The notes under the pieces are model-generated. The model ran no database searches and had not been told where the DNA came from. It saw only the letters and a program-made list of their open reading frames with translations. The translations under genes and the position numbers were made by a program. Below are positions 33,340 through 41,776 of a DNA stretch of 64,000 nt, piece after piece (within the stretch, counting starts at the first letter, position 1; every line of letters starts with the position of its first letter). The DNA is from an uncultured Parvibacter sp. GTDB lineage: Bacteria; Actinomycetota; Coriobacteriia; Coriobacteriales; Eggerthellaceae. The stretch is taken from NCBI GenBank assembly GCA_910587945.1, contig CAJUNI010000001.1:1-64000 (forward strand), in the 5' to 3' direction.

Positions 33340-34632
33340 ATGATTGAAATACTATGGCATGGTCGCGGAGGCCAAGGGGCTTTCACGGCGGCACGACTCT
33401 TAGGAGCGGCGGCTTCGTTGGAGGAAAGCCTCTATGGGCTGGCGTTTCCCTCCTTTGGCCCGGAACGCCGGGGCGCTCCCATGCGTGCGTTTACGAAAGT
33501 GGCTGACCGCCCGATAGGGGATCGAAGCGCCATCAGTTCCGCCGACTATGTGGTGTATCTCGACGACACGCTGTTTAGCTTTGATCCGGCCGAAGAGGAT
33601 CCCGCTTGGGCCCAGGAACTCAAACCCGGTGGGCGAGTGCTGGTTAACAGCACCGAGGAGTTTGCCGATCCGCGGGTGCTGAGCATTGACGCCAACGGAC
33701 TTTCCGAAACTATTTTGGGACGGCCCATTCCTAACACGGTATTTCTGGGTGCCTTGGCGGCCCTCGACGATTCGCTCACGTTATCGGCGATGGAAGAAGC
33801 CATTCGCCAGCTCATGGCCCCTAAACTGCACGAGAAGAATTGCGCTATTGTGCGCCAGGCCTATGAGGAGGTGCTAGAGCAGAAGCGCCAGCGGGACTAC
33901 TCAGAGGAGGAGTCGCGCAACGCTACGGCACAGTCCTCTTATGCCGACAATGAGGAGCAGGCAGGCGAAGCGGAGGGTCACTCTCAGGCCCCCGCGGAAG
34001 CTCAAGCAGTCACGCTCGCCGGGGAGCATGCGGGCTCCGGTCAACAAGCCACCGCCGATGTTTCTCGTGAAACGCTCACTCCCGGCCGAAACCCTCAAGC
34101 ACTGATTCCCCAGCTGAGAGATACTCACGACACGGCGGCACCGAGTTTGGACCCGGCAGTGTTCGCCCAGAATACCTGCTATCAAGCCGGTCATTTAGTG
34201 ACTCGCAATGCGGGATGGCGCAATCAGCGCCCCGTAATCAGCGCTGATGTCTGTACCGGATGCTTGCAGTGTTATCTCTATTGCCCAGATGGCACTATCT
34301 ATAAGACGGGCGCCACAAAAGACGAGCTGGCTCAAGAGCGGCCCGGGTTTACCGCGGTGGCTATCGATTATGACTTCTGTAAAGGCTGCGGGATTTGCGC
34401 GAAGGTTTGTCGCTTCGATGCCATTGCCATGATTCCGGAGCAAGAGGCCCAAGAGGCGGAAACGCTGGCTGCCACCCAACAAGTAGTGGGGCTGGGGGTC
34501 GATAGCGCAGACGCCATCATGAGCAATGAATATGGAGAGCCGCTGAGTGCGGAAGAAGCGGCGGCAGGCGAGAAGCTCGCGGCTCAGTGGCTGGCAGAAT
34601 TTGAACAGGCGAGTGGGGAGGCCCATCGATGA
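33340..34632 (+). CDS. 2-oxoacid:ferredoxin oxidoreductase, fused gamma and ferredoxin (delta) subunits
   Basis: A 430-residue fusion. Residues 1-180 are the gamma domain (IEILWHGRGGQGAFTAARLL, then FGPERRGAPMRAFTKV). Residues about 181-275 are an acidic, Gln/Ala/Glu-rich linker. Residues about 290-370 are a ferredoxin with two [4Fe-4S] motifs, CTGCLQCYLYCP and CKGCGICAKVC. Together with the next two genes it forms an enzyme that oxidatively decarboxylates a 2-oxoacid to acyl-CoA and reduced ferredoxin. Pyruvate, branched-chain or aryl-pyruvate substrates cannot be told apart here. Its stop overlaps the next start by 4 bases (ATGA). Confidence 0.92.
   Translation: MIEILWHGRGGQGAFTAARLLGAAASLEESLYGLAFPSFGPERRGAPMRAFTKVADRPIGDRSAISSADYVVYLDDTLFSFDPAEEDPAWAQELKPGGRVLVNSTEEFADPRVLSIDANGLSETILGRPIPNTVFLGALAALDDSLTLSAMEEAIRQLMAPKLHEKNCAIVRQAYEEVLEQKRQRDYSEEESRNATAQSSYADNEEQAGEAEGHSQAPAEAQAVTLAGEHAGSGQQATADVSRETLTPGRNPQALIPQLRDTHDTAAPSLDPAVFAQNTCYQAGHLVTRNAGWRNQRPVISADVCTGCLQCYLYCPDGTIYKTGATKDELAQERPGFTAVAIDYDFCKGCGICAKVCRFDAIAMIPEQEAQEAETLAATQQVVGLGVDSADAIMSNEYGEPLSAEEAAAGEKLAAQWLAEFEQASGEAHR
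34059..34074. promoter_or_regulatory. degenerate parS-like site inside a coding region
   Basis: TGTTTCTCGTGAAACG, 14 of 16 bases of parS, inside the linker of the gamma-delta gene, where it is read as VSRET. It is about 17 kb from the intact parS cluster. Confidence 0.3.
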
Positions 34633-35861
34633 AGCAATTTCTTTCAGGGGACGAGGCCTTGGCAGAAGGGGTTCGCCTGGCGCGACCTCAGGTAATTTCC
34701 GCCTACCCCATCACTCCTCAAACCGTGGTAGTTGAACGCCTTTCCGAGATGGTGGAAGAGGGCGAGCTTCAGGCCGAGTACGTCCATGTGGAATCAGAAC
34801 ATTCGGCGCTGAGCTGCGCTATGGGAGCATCGGCTACGGGGGCGCGGACCTTTACCGCCACCTCAAGCCAAGGTTTGCTCTACATGGCCGAGGTGTTGAC
34901 CTACGCGGCGGGCGGCCGATTCCCCATTGTGATGATGAATGCTAACCGCGCCACTGCGCTCCCCTGGAATATTTACGGGGACCAGCGCGATTCCTTAGCG
35001 CTACTGGACCACGGATGGATTCAAGCCTACGCGAAGGACAACCAAGAAGCGTTGGACCTAGCTCTTATGGCCTATCGCATTGCGGAGGACCCGCGAGTAA
35101 GTACACCGTTCATGATTAATCTTGATGGGTTTGCCCTCACGCACACCTACGAAACGGTGGACGTGCCTGAGCAATCCCAAGCCGACGCCTACCTGCCGCC
35201 CTACACCACGAGCAATCGGTTTGACTTTGGGCAGCCGGTCAACCTTGGTTATTCCGCCGGTCCCGAATACAACCGCTATTACAAATACGAGGCCCATCGG
35301 GCGCTTGAGGCTACAGCAGCAGTTATTGAGGAAGCCGAAGCGCAATTTACAGAGGTCTTTGGGCGCCCCTATAGCGGCATGATTGAGGCCTACCAGGCTG
35401 AAGACGCGGAATATATTCTGGTCACGCTTGGCTCCATCAGCGGGTTGGTGGCTCAAGTGGTAGACAAGCTCCGCGCTCAGGGCCAGGCAGTGGGGATGGT
35501 TCGCGTTCGCTATATGCGGCCGTTCCCCGCAGCCCAACTTGCCCAGGCCTTGGATTCCTGTCGGGCGTTCGGGGTGTTGGAAAAAGACATTTCCTTTGGC
35601 GCAGAGGGAACCTTGTTTACCAATGTGTGTTCTGCGCTGTACCAAGGGGGTGTAACCGCGCCGGGCGTGAACGTGATCGGGGGCCTTGGCGGCGATGACA
35701 TCACTGATGGCCAGATTGAAGCCATCTTTACGGAACTGCAGCAACGAGCTGCGCTGAGTGAAGCCCATCAAGAAGTCCAAGAAGAACTGCCGTCGGTTAT
35801 TTTCTTGGGAATTGAGGAACCAGCCGTAAGCGCAGATTCTGCTCGGGGGGAGGTGCACTAA
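34629..35861 (+). CDS. 2-oxoacid:ferredoxin oxidoreductase subunit alpha
   Basis: A 410-residue alpha subunit. It starts with the pyrimidine-binding domain (SGDEALAEGVRLARPQVISA, then YPITPQTVVVERLSEM and EYVHVESEHSALSCAMGASA), which includes the active-site YPITP loop and the conserved glutamate. The C-terminal domain (VRYMRPFPAAQLAQALD, FGVLEKDISFGAEG) is the usual transketolase-C-like part. Overlap with the gamma-delta gene (4 bases) and with beta (1 base) shows a tightly coupled operon. Confidence 0.93.
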   Translation: MKQFLSGDEALAEGVRLARPQVISAYPITPQTVVVERLSEMVEEGELQAEYVHVESEHSALSCAMGASATGARTFTATSSQGLLYMAEVLTYAAGGRFPIVMMNANRATALPWNIYGDQRDSLALLDHGWIQAYAKDNQEALDLALMAYRIAEDPRVSTPFMINLDGFALTHTYETVDVPEQSQADAYLPPYTTSNRFDFGQPVNLGYSAGPEYNRYYKYEAHRALEATAAVIEEAEAQFTEVFGRPYSGMIEAYQAEDAEYILVTLGSISGLVAQVVDKLRAQGQAVGMVRVRYMRPFPAAQLAQALDSCRAFGVLEKDISFGAEGTLFTNVCSALYQGGVTAPGVNVIGGLGGDDITDGQIEAIFTELQQRAALSEAHQEVQEELPSVIFLGIEEPAVSADSARGEVH

Positions 35862-36790
35862 TGGTCATGCAAGGAAAACCAACAGCTGCATCGATAGGCG
35901 ATGACGAGCTGTTCTTTGGTCATAAGGCCTGTGCGGGCTGCGGCGGTAGTTTGGCTGTGCGCGCAGCGCTGAAGGTGCTCGGACCTCAGGCGGTATGCGC
36001 GTTGCCGGCCGGATGTATGAGCGCCGTGGGCTTCAACTTCCCTCAATTATGCTTTGCCAACAATGCCATGATTACTCCCTTTGCCGCCACAGCTGCCGTG
36101 CTCACGGGCATCGAAGCGGGCCTGCGTGCCCAAGGTAAAAAGCCTGAGGATTGCACCGTGGTAGGGTTTGCGGGCGACGGAGGTACCGCCGATATTGGCT
36201 TGCAGGCGCTATCGGGAGCTATCGATCGCAATGACGATATTCTCTACATTTGCTATGACAACGAAGCCTATATGAACACCGGCATCCAGAAGAGTTCGCT
36301 CACTCCGTTTGGGGCCAAGACCACGACCACTCCCGCCGGCCATAATGCCCACGGGTGTTTGACTCAAAAGAAGAACCTCTTCGAGATTGTGGCCGCCCAC
36401 GGTATTCCCTATGCAGCAACGGCCTCCATTGGGTATCTGCCAGATTTCATGGAGAAAGTTCAGAAAGCAGCGTCGATCCCTGGCACAAAGTACATTCATG
36501 TCATAGCGCCCTGTCCGACCGGTTGGGGCTGTGCGGTGGATGAAACGGTAGAATTGGCCAAGGAAATTGTGGATTGCGGTCTCTGGTATTTAGCGGAATA
36601 CGAAGGCCCCACTCAAAGCGGTCAGCCGGGTGGCGTCTTTAGGCTTAACAAACGACCGAAAGCATTCAGCAGTGTGCAAGATTATTTGAAGCGCCAAGGG
36701 CGATTTAAAGCCCTTACTGAGGAAGAACTTGCTATGGTGGAACAAGGGCGCGACGAGCAGTGGGAGCGCATTACCAGCCAGTGGAATTAA
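35861..36790 (+). CDS. 2-oxoacid:ferredoxin oxidoreductase subunit beta (TPP-binding)
   Basis: A 309-residue beta subunit that binds thiamine diphosphate and the proximal [4Fe-4S] cluster. It shows GHKACAGCGGSLAVRAAL with the first cysteine pair, the TPP-Mg motif GDGGTADIGLQAL ending in YDNEAYMNTGIQKSS, PTGWGCAVDE near the C-terminal cysteine, and PTQSGQPGGVFRLNKRP. The start codon overlaps the alpha stop (TAATG). It is followed after 9 bp by the symporter gene, so substrate import and oxidation are probably expressed together. Confidence 0.94.
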   Translation: MVMQGKPTAASIGDDELFFGHKACAGCGGSLAVRAALKVLGPQAVCALPAGCMSAVGFNFPQLCFANNAMITPFAATAAVLTGIEAGLRAQGKKPEDCTVVGFAGDGGTADIGLQALSGAIDRNDDILYICYDNEAYMNTGIQKSSLTPFGAKTTTTPAGHNAHGCLTQKKNLFEIVAAHGIPYAATASIGYLPDFMEKVQKAASIPGTKYIHVIAPCPTGWGCAVDETVELAKEIVDCGLWYLAEYEGPTQSGQPGGVFRLNKRPKAFSSVQDYLKRQGRFKALTEEELAMVEQGRDEQWERITSQWN

Positions 36791-36799
36791 GGGGGCGCC

Positions 36800-38329
36800 A
36801 TGGAAGAAGAATTGAGCTTCAACGATCTCCTCATTAACATCACCGGAGTGATCGATGACTTCATGTATACCTACATCTTGGTATTTCTGCTTGTCATCGT
36901 AGGTGTTTGGTTCACGGTCAGAACCAAAGCCGTGCAAATTCGCTATATCAAAGACATGTTTACCCAGCTGGTGGAAAAGAAGCATGTCGAAGGGAAGAAA
37001 TCCATTTCTTCCTTCCAGGCGCTTATGGTCTCCACGGCCTCGCGGGTAGGCACGGGAAATATCGCGGGTATCGCCACCGCCATTGCCGCCGGAGGTCCAG
37101 GCGCGGTGTTTTGGATGTGGCTGATGGCCATTGTCGGTTCTGCCTCAGCATTCATCGAGTCAACCTTGGCCCAGATCTTCAAAGTGAAAGCCGATGAAGG
37201 CTCGTTCCGCGGTGGTCCTGCCTACTACATTCAGCAGGGATTGGGGAAGCGCTGGCTGGGCGTCATATTCGCCATTGCCTTGATCCTTTGCTTTGCTTTT
37301 GGATTCAATGGGCTTCAGGCGTTCAACATGGCCTCTTCGTTGGAGCACTACATTCCGGATTACGCCACCAACGGAACGGCGGTAGCCCTTGGATTGGTGA
37401 CTTGCGTATTCACGGCCTTCGTCATTTTTGGTGGGGCGAAGCGTATTTCTATCATCACCTCCATCATCGTACCCATTATGGCTATTGCCTACATTGCCTT
37501 AGCCATCTGGACCACCTTGACCAATGTGGGAGAAATCCCCGCTGTGTTTGCGCTCATTTTTGAGTCAGCCTTTGACTTCCAGTCCATCGCGGGCGGTTTT
37601 GCGGGATCGGTAGTCATGCTTGGCATCAAGCGTGGCCTGTTCTCCAACGAAGCCGGCATGGGTTCTGCGCCGAACGCTGCAGCTACGGCATCGGTTTCTC
37701 ATCCCTGTAAGCAAGGGTTGGTGCAAAGCCTTTCGGTGTACATTGACACCCTGGTGATTTGCACTTGTTCAGCCATGATGGTGCTCATCTTCTTTGTACA
37801 GAACCCGGAGCTGGCGGCAAGCTATGACGGCATGGCGTTGGTGCAGCAAGCGGTGAATAATTCGGTGGGCGAAGTAGGCATTCATTTCATCACCTTCGCC
37901 ATTTTTGCGTTTGCTTTCTCAAGCATTATTGGTAACTACTTCTACGCCGAGAGCAACATTCGGTTCATCTCTACGAACAAATGGGTGCTGCTCATTTTCC
38001 GCCTGTTCTGCTTGGCTGCTATTTTCTACGGCGCGGTTAACAGCTTTGCTTTGGCTTGGAACTTGGCCGATATCTTCATGGGATTCATGGCGATCATCAA
38101 CCTGGTGGCCATCATGCTGCTGGGTAAATGGGCTTTGAAAGCGCTGGACGATTACACGCGCCAGCGTCGCCAAGGGATAGATCCGGTGTTTGTAGCTGAC
38201 TCTATTCCGGGATTGCCGCGCACCGAGTGCTGGCACATGGACCATGTGGACAGCTATGGCGAACAACCCATCAAAGAATACCTGGACGAAGCTTTGGATG
38301 CTCATGGGGAAGTAGACGGGTTGCAATAG
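36800..38329 (+). CDS. AGCS family sodium:alanine/glycine symporter
   Basis: A polytopic amino-acid:cation symporter of 509 residues with about 10-11 membrane helices. Family motifs are FQALMVSTASRVGTGNIAGI, ATAIAAGGPGAVFWMWLMA, GSFRGGPAYYIQQGLG and GLFSNEAGMGSAPNAAA. The C-terminal 60 residues are cytoplasmic and acidic. The AAGGGGG Shine-Dalgarno lies in the short gap after the beta subunit. Import of alanine, glycine or a related amino acid for conversion to a 2-oxoacid fits the operon; the exact substrate is not determinable. Confidence 0.93.
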   Translation: MEEELSFNDLLINITGVIDDFMYTYILVFLLVIVGVWFTVRTKAVQIRYIKDMFTQLVEKKHVEGKKSISSFQALMVSTASRVGTGNIAGIATAIAAGGPGAVFWMWLMAIVGSASAFIESTLAQIFKVKADEGSFRGGPAYYIQQGLGKRWLGVIFAIALILCFAFGFNGLQAFNMASSLEHYIPDYATNGTAVALGLVTCVFTAFVIFGGAKRISIITSIIVPIMAIAYIALAIWTTLTNVGEIPAVFALIFESAFDFQSIAGGFAGSVVMLGIKRGLFSNEAGMGSAPNAAATASVSHPCKQGLVQSLSVYIDTLVICTCSAMMVLIFFVQNPELAASYDGMALVQQAVNNSVGEVGIHFITFAIFAFAFSSIIGNYFYAESNIRFISTNKWVLLIFRLFCLAAIFYGAVNSFALAWNLADIFMGFMAIINLVAIMLLGKWALKALDDYTRQRRQGIDPVFVADSIPGLPRTECWHMDHVDSYGEQPIKEYLDEALDAHGEVDGLQ

Positions 38330-38612
38330 AACATGGTGAAGTCGGCTGCATGCAGCGTGGCGCGAAGCTCTCGACGGCTTTGGGAGTTGGATGTCTATCG
38401 ACAGTTGGAAGGACCCTCAGCCGAGGGAGCGACCGTTCCTGTAAGCAGCTCGGAGGATGACGGGGGCAGCCGCTAGCCCTGTGGGGGGAAGTGTCTGTGA
38501 GGGAAGCAGGGCGTGCTTCGCTGGGTTCGCTTATTTGAGAGGCTGCTTAAAAAATCGGGATAGACTCTGAGGAAGTTCGAGTAATCACCGCCGAGGATGC
38601 AGGCGCCTGGGC

Positions 38613-39407
38613 CTAGAGCTGGGCGCTCTTTTCGACGCAGGCAGCAATGGCATTCATAGCGGCTGCGCGGAATCCCCCTTCTTCCAAAACCCGCACGCCT
38701 TCAATGGTCGTGCCACCGGGGGAGCAGACTTTATCTTTCAGGGCTTCCGGATGCTCCTTGGTTTCAAGGTAGAGTTGAGCACTTCCGAGCAAGGACTGCG
38801 CCGCAAACTCCAAGGCTTGAGCCCGAGGCATGCCAGCGGCCACGGCGCCATCGGCCAGCGCTTCAATAAACATGAAGGCGAAGGCGGGAGAGCTTCCCCC
38901 CACCGCACCGGCGGCATCCATGAGACGCTCGGGAATTTCGATCACGCGTCCAAAGCTGCCCATCAACTGAGCGACCAAAGCGCAATCTTCATCGGTGGCT
39001 TCCGCGTTTGCGCAAAGGGCCGTGCAACCAGCTCCGACGAGAGCCGGGGTATTAGGCATGCAGCGTACTAAGTGCAACGGACGACCGAAAAGTTGCTCAA
39101 TGCGTGCGCAGCTTAAGCCCGCGGCAATAGAAACCACTAAGGTCTCAGGGCGAACGACGTCCTTGATCTCATTAATGACTTCGGGAAACATCTGAGGCTT
39201 AACTGCCAAGATCAGCACCTCTGCCTTTTTGGCTACTTCGCTATTGGATGCTGTGGTTTGGATCGCAAAATCTTCCACCATTGCGGTGCGGGTTTGTTCG
39301 TGAGGCGCGGAACCCACAATGGAGGAAGGCTCGGCAATGCCTTTGCTAATCAGGCCGCCAATAATGGCACGGGCCATATTTCCCAAACCAATGAATCCAA
39401 TATTCAT
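38613..39407 (-). CDS. proC: pyrroline-5-carboxylate reductase
   Basis: NAD(P)H-dependent last enzyme of proline synthesis; 264 residues. The Rossmann start is MNIGFIGLGNMARAIIGGLI; VLILAVKPQMFPEVI, HLVRCMPNTPALVGAGCTAL and the C-terminal KVCSPGGTTIEGVRVLEEGGF follow, all diagnostic. AAGGATCG precedes the ATG. It lies downstream of the nitroreductase gene on the same strand. With the TIGR00300 gene at 31545 there would be two routes to proline. Confidence 0.96.
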   Translation of the reverse strand: MNIGFIGLGNMARAIIGGLISKGIAEPSSIVGSAPHEQTRTAMVEDFAIQTTASNSEVAKKAEVLILAVKPQMFPEVINEIKDVVRPETLVVSIAAGLSCARIEQLFGRPLHLVRCMPNTPALVGAGCTALCANAEATDEDCALVAQLMGSFGRVIEIPERLMDAAGAVGGSSPAFAFMFIEALADGAVAAGMPRAQALEFAAQSLLGSAQLYLETKEHPEALKDKVCSPGGTTIEGVRVLEEGGFRAAAMNAIAACVEKSAQL

Positions 39408-39511
39408 GAAACGATCCTTCTCGCGCAGACTTTAGAGTAGTCCCATTGTAGAACAGAACCTCGGCTGCCCGGGGGCGATGGGCGGAGGGTGCTGCCCGAG
39501 CGGAGGCAGAG

Positions 39512-40360
39512 CTAGGCCCAGTAAAAGGCAGCGTCGCCGGCACCGATTTCGAAATGAAGTTTGGCAATACCTAAGTCTACGCGGGTAAAGGCACCGCGCT
39601 TTGTGCTGGCGCGCACGAGCGGCGTGCCATCATCGGCGTTACCGGCCAGGGCAAAGCGAAACTTCTGTTGGTTGAGCGCCGTGGGAGCCAATAGGGCGGC
39701 ATCCACTCCTTGACGAAACCAGAGGGGTGCATGGTCATAGTCGGAGCTTATAACGGATGGCGCCACGGAAGAATGAGGAGTGCCTTGGGTGGTGCCGTGG
39801 CCGAGGGCAATGATAAGCGCTAACTTCTGCCCGAGCGTAATGGAGTACACCCCGTTGACTACTTTGTAGGTGCCCCCAATCCAGCAGCTGTTTAGACCGA
39901 GTTGCTGAGCTAAGAGCACGAGCTGCTCTCCGTAATAGCCGGTGTATTCATCGGCCTCTTTGCCCTCTGGCTGTACGGCTGCAATGTAGTTACGGGCGCC
40001 ACTGAACTTTACGAGTTTCGCCTTGAATCCCGATAAGGCAGCAGGCTCATCCAAGGCCAGCTGAAAGGCTAAGCCAGTTTCCTCGTTGATCTGGGCAAGA
40101 GCGGCCTGCAGGATTTCCACTACCGGCTCGCTCAAGGGCTCATCAGTGAAACTGCGCACCGAATGACGCTCACGCAGGGCCTCTTCAAGAGAGCAGGCAG
40201 GGGTGACGGAACTAGCGATACCTGAATTCTCTAAAAGAGGGAGAGTAGACAGGAATGAGGGCGCGGCACTCTCGATTGAAGTCACGAGGGAAGAGGCAGG
40301 GGATTGGTCGGAAGTCTCAAACTTCGGGGAAGAAGCAGCGGATTGGGTTTGGGCACTCAT
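39512..40360 (-). CDS. nitroreductase family protein (TM1586 type)
   Basis: A probable FMN-dependent nitroreductase-like protein of 282 residues. An unconserved Ser/Ala-rich stretch of about 55 residues precedes the core, which begins LEEALRERHSVRSFTDEPLS, the phosphate-binding motif of the superfamily. GYYGEQLVLLAQQLGLNSCWIGG and LALIIALGHGT follow. The substrate is unknown. AAGGAG precedes the ATG, 28 bp after the transporter gene, suggesting cotranscription. Confidence 0.85.
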   Translation of the reverse strand: MSAQTQSAASSPKFETSDQSPASSLVTSIESAAPSFLSTLPLLENSGIASSVTPACSLEEALRERHSVRSFTDEPLSEPVVEILQAALAQINEETGLAFQLALDEPAALSGFKAKLVKFSGARNYIAAVQPEGKEADEYTGYYGEQLVLLAQQLGLNSCWIGGTYKVVNGVYSITLGQKLALIIALGHGTTQGTPHSSVAPSVISSDYDHAPLWFRQGVDAALLAPTALNQQKFRFALAGNADDGTPLVRASTKRGAFTRVDLGIAKLHFEIGAGDAAFYWA

Positions 40361-40388
40361 GATTGCTCCTTTAGGAGAAAGACAAACA

Positions 40389-41636
40389 TCAACCCCGTTT
40401 ATCAGGGCGGTGGTAACGGCGAAGATAGACTGCCCAACATCCTATCATCACAAGCACCGAGACGACGGCAACGGATTGCACACCTTCCACCATGCCCAGC
40501 CCCATGGATCCCGCAAACATTCCCACACACCCAAAGGCCGCAGCTGTAAAACTAATGAGAGATGAGGCCGTGCCAATGCCCGAGGTGAGGGGGCCCAACA
40601 AAAAGCTCGCTGTCATTGGCCGCACAAAGGCTCCCAAAAATGCCATCACCATCATGCAGGCCATGAAGGGCCACGGGCCGCTGTTTCCCACCAGCACTAA
40701 GGGGAACGCCAGGATGCCCAACACGGCAATAAATACCGTCATCAGGCGCGGAACATGGATGACGGATTCGTACTTCATGTAGATCAAGGGGCTCAATATT
40801 GCCGATACCGAGGTGATCGCAAAAATAACGCCAAAGAGCGCCGTAGACACACCGAAGTGTTCCTCATAAATGTAGGAGGCATTCCCGATATAAGCCATGA
40901 AAGGTGCGTTGAACAGGGAGCCCACAATTAACGGAAGGGCGAAGGAGCCGTGGCGCAATAGGGCAAAGCCGCCCAAAAAGGGCTTCACCAAAGAGCCGGT
41001 TACCCGTTCTTCAGCGGGAAGTGTTTCTTTCATAACCAGCACGAGGCCCAGGCAAAGAATTAAAAGAGCAGCAATGGCAAGGAAGCTGCCGCGCCACCCA
41101 CCAAGGGCCAAGACGGCTACCCCCAAAAGCGGTGCCACTACGGGAGCCACCATGGCGACAGCCTGGGTGAACGCGAGGGTCTTCGCCATTTGGTCACCCT
41201 CAAAGCAGTCTTTCACAATGGCCATGCCCCCGGCTACCATGCCGCCGCTCGCAAGGCCTTGCAACGAGCGCAGCACCAACAGCACTTCAATGGTGGGGGA
41301 CGCCGCACAGGAAAGGCAGGCGAGAGTGGCTACGAGACTGCAGCCAAGAAGCATCGGCCGTCGTCCTGTTTTGTCGCTGAGGGTTCCCCAAATCAGTGTG
41401 CCCACAGCCATGAACAGAAAGAATACCGTGAGGGTTTGGCTGGTAAGGGCCGCATCTGAGCCAAGCTCTGCGGTCACGGCGGGCAGACCCGGAAGATACA
41501 TGTCTGCCGATAGGGGTGGGATGGTAGAAAGAAGGCCCGCGAGGGCAATGATGAGACCGTTGGAATTGGAGCCATGGTTGCGACCCGAGGGGGATAACTC
41601 AGGCGAACCAAGGGAAGTGTCAACAGTCTTTGCTAT
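40389..41636 (-). CDS. Bcr/CflA-type MFS multidrug transporter, apparent ATA start
   Basis: A 12-helix drug:proton antiporter of 415 residues. Motif A is GTLSDKTGRRPMLLG and the start of the fold is SADMYLPGLPAV. The first ATG (41501) would remove the whole first membrane helix. The frame stays open upstream to a TAG and encodes LIIALAGLLSTIPPLSADMY, the normal first helix. No ATG, GTG or TTG occurs in frame there, but AAGGAG followed by CATCCT leads into ATA at 41636. Start at this rare codon is inferred; an undetected frame error is the alternative. Substrate unknown. Confidence 0.75.
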   Translation of the reverse strand: MAKTVDTSLGSPELSPSGRNHGSNSNGLIIALAGLLSTIPPLSADMYLPGLPAVTAELGSDAALTSQTLTVFFLFMAVGTLIWGTLSDKTGRRPMLLGCSLVATLACLSCAASPTIEVLLVLRSLQGLASGGMVAGGMAIVKDCFEGDQMAKTLAFTQAVAMVAPVVAPLLGVAVLALGGWRGSFLAIAALLILCLGLVLVMKETLPAEERVTGSLVKPFLGGFALLRHGSFALPLIVGSLFNAPFMAYIGNASYIYEEHFGVSTALFGVIFAITSVSAILSPLIYMKYESVIHVPRLMTVFIAVLGILAFPLVLVGNSGPWPFMACMMVMAFLGAFVRPMTASFLLGPLTSGIGTASSLISFTAAAFGCVGMFAGSMGLGMVEGVQSVAVVSVLVMIGCWAVYLRRYHRPDKRG

Positions 41637-41776
41637 AGGATGCTCCTTCTGCAGCTATTGTGCGCCTTTGCTGAAGGAGCGTGGCGAACAGCGGTCAAAA
41701 GGAAGCCCTAATTGTTGGGTTGATTCGGTAAGAGGTGGGGTGAGAGACGGGGATCCGGGTGAGGCCCAAGCTCGAT

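Noticed and set aside
38333..38476. 47-codon frame directly after the symporter gene
   Set aside because: No Shine-Dalgarno and no recognisable features; possible but not supportable.
38330..38612. Possible structured RNA (RNase P RNA, SRP RNA or tmRNA) in the gap before proC
   Set aside because: GC-rich with several short inverted repeats, but the conserved cores of these RNAs (for example GAGGAAAGTCC of RNase P RNA) are absent.
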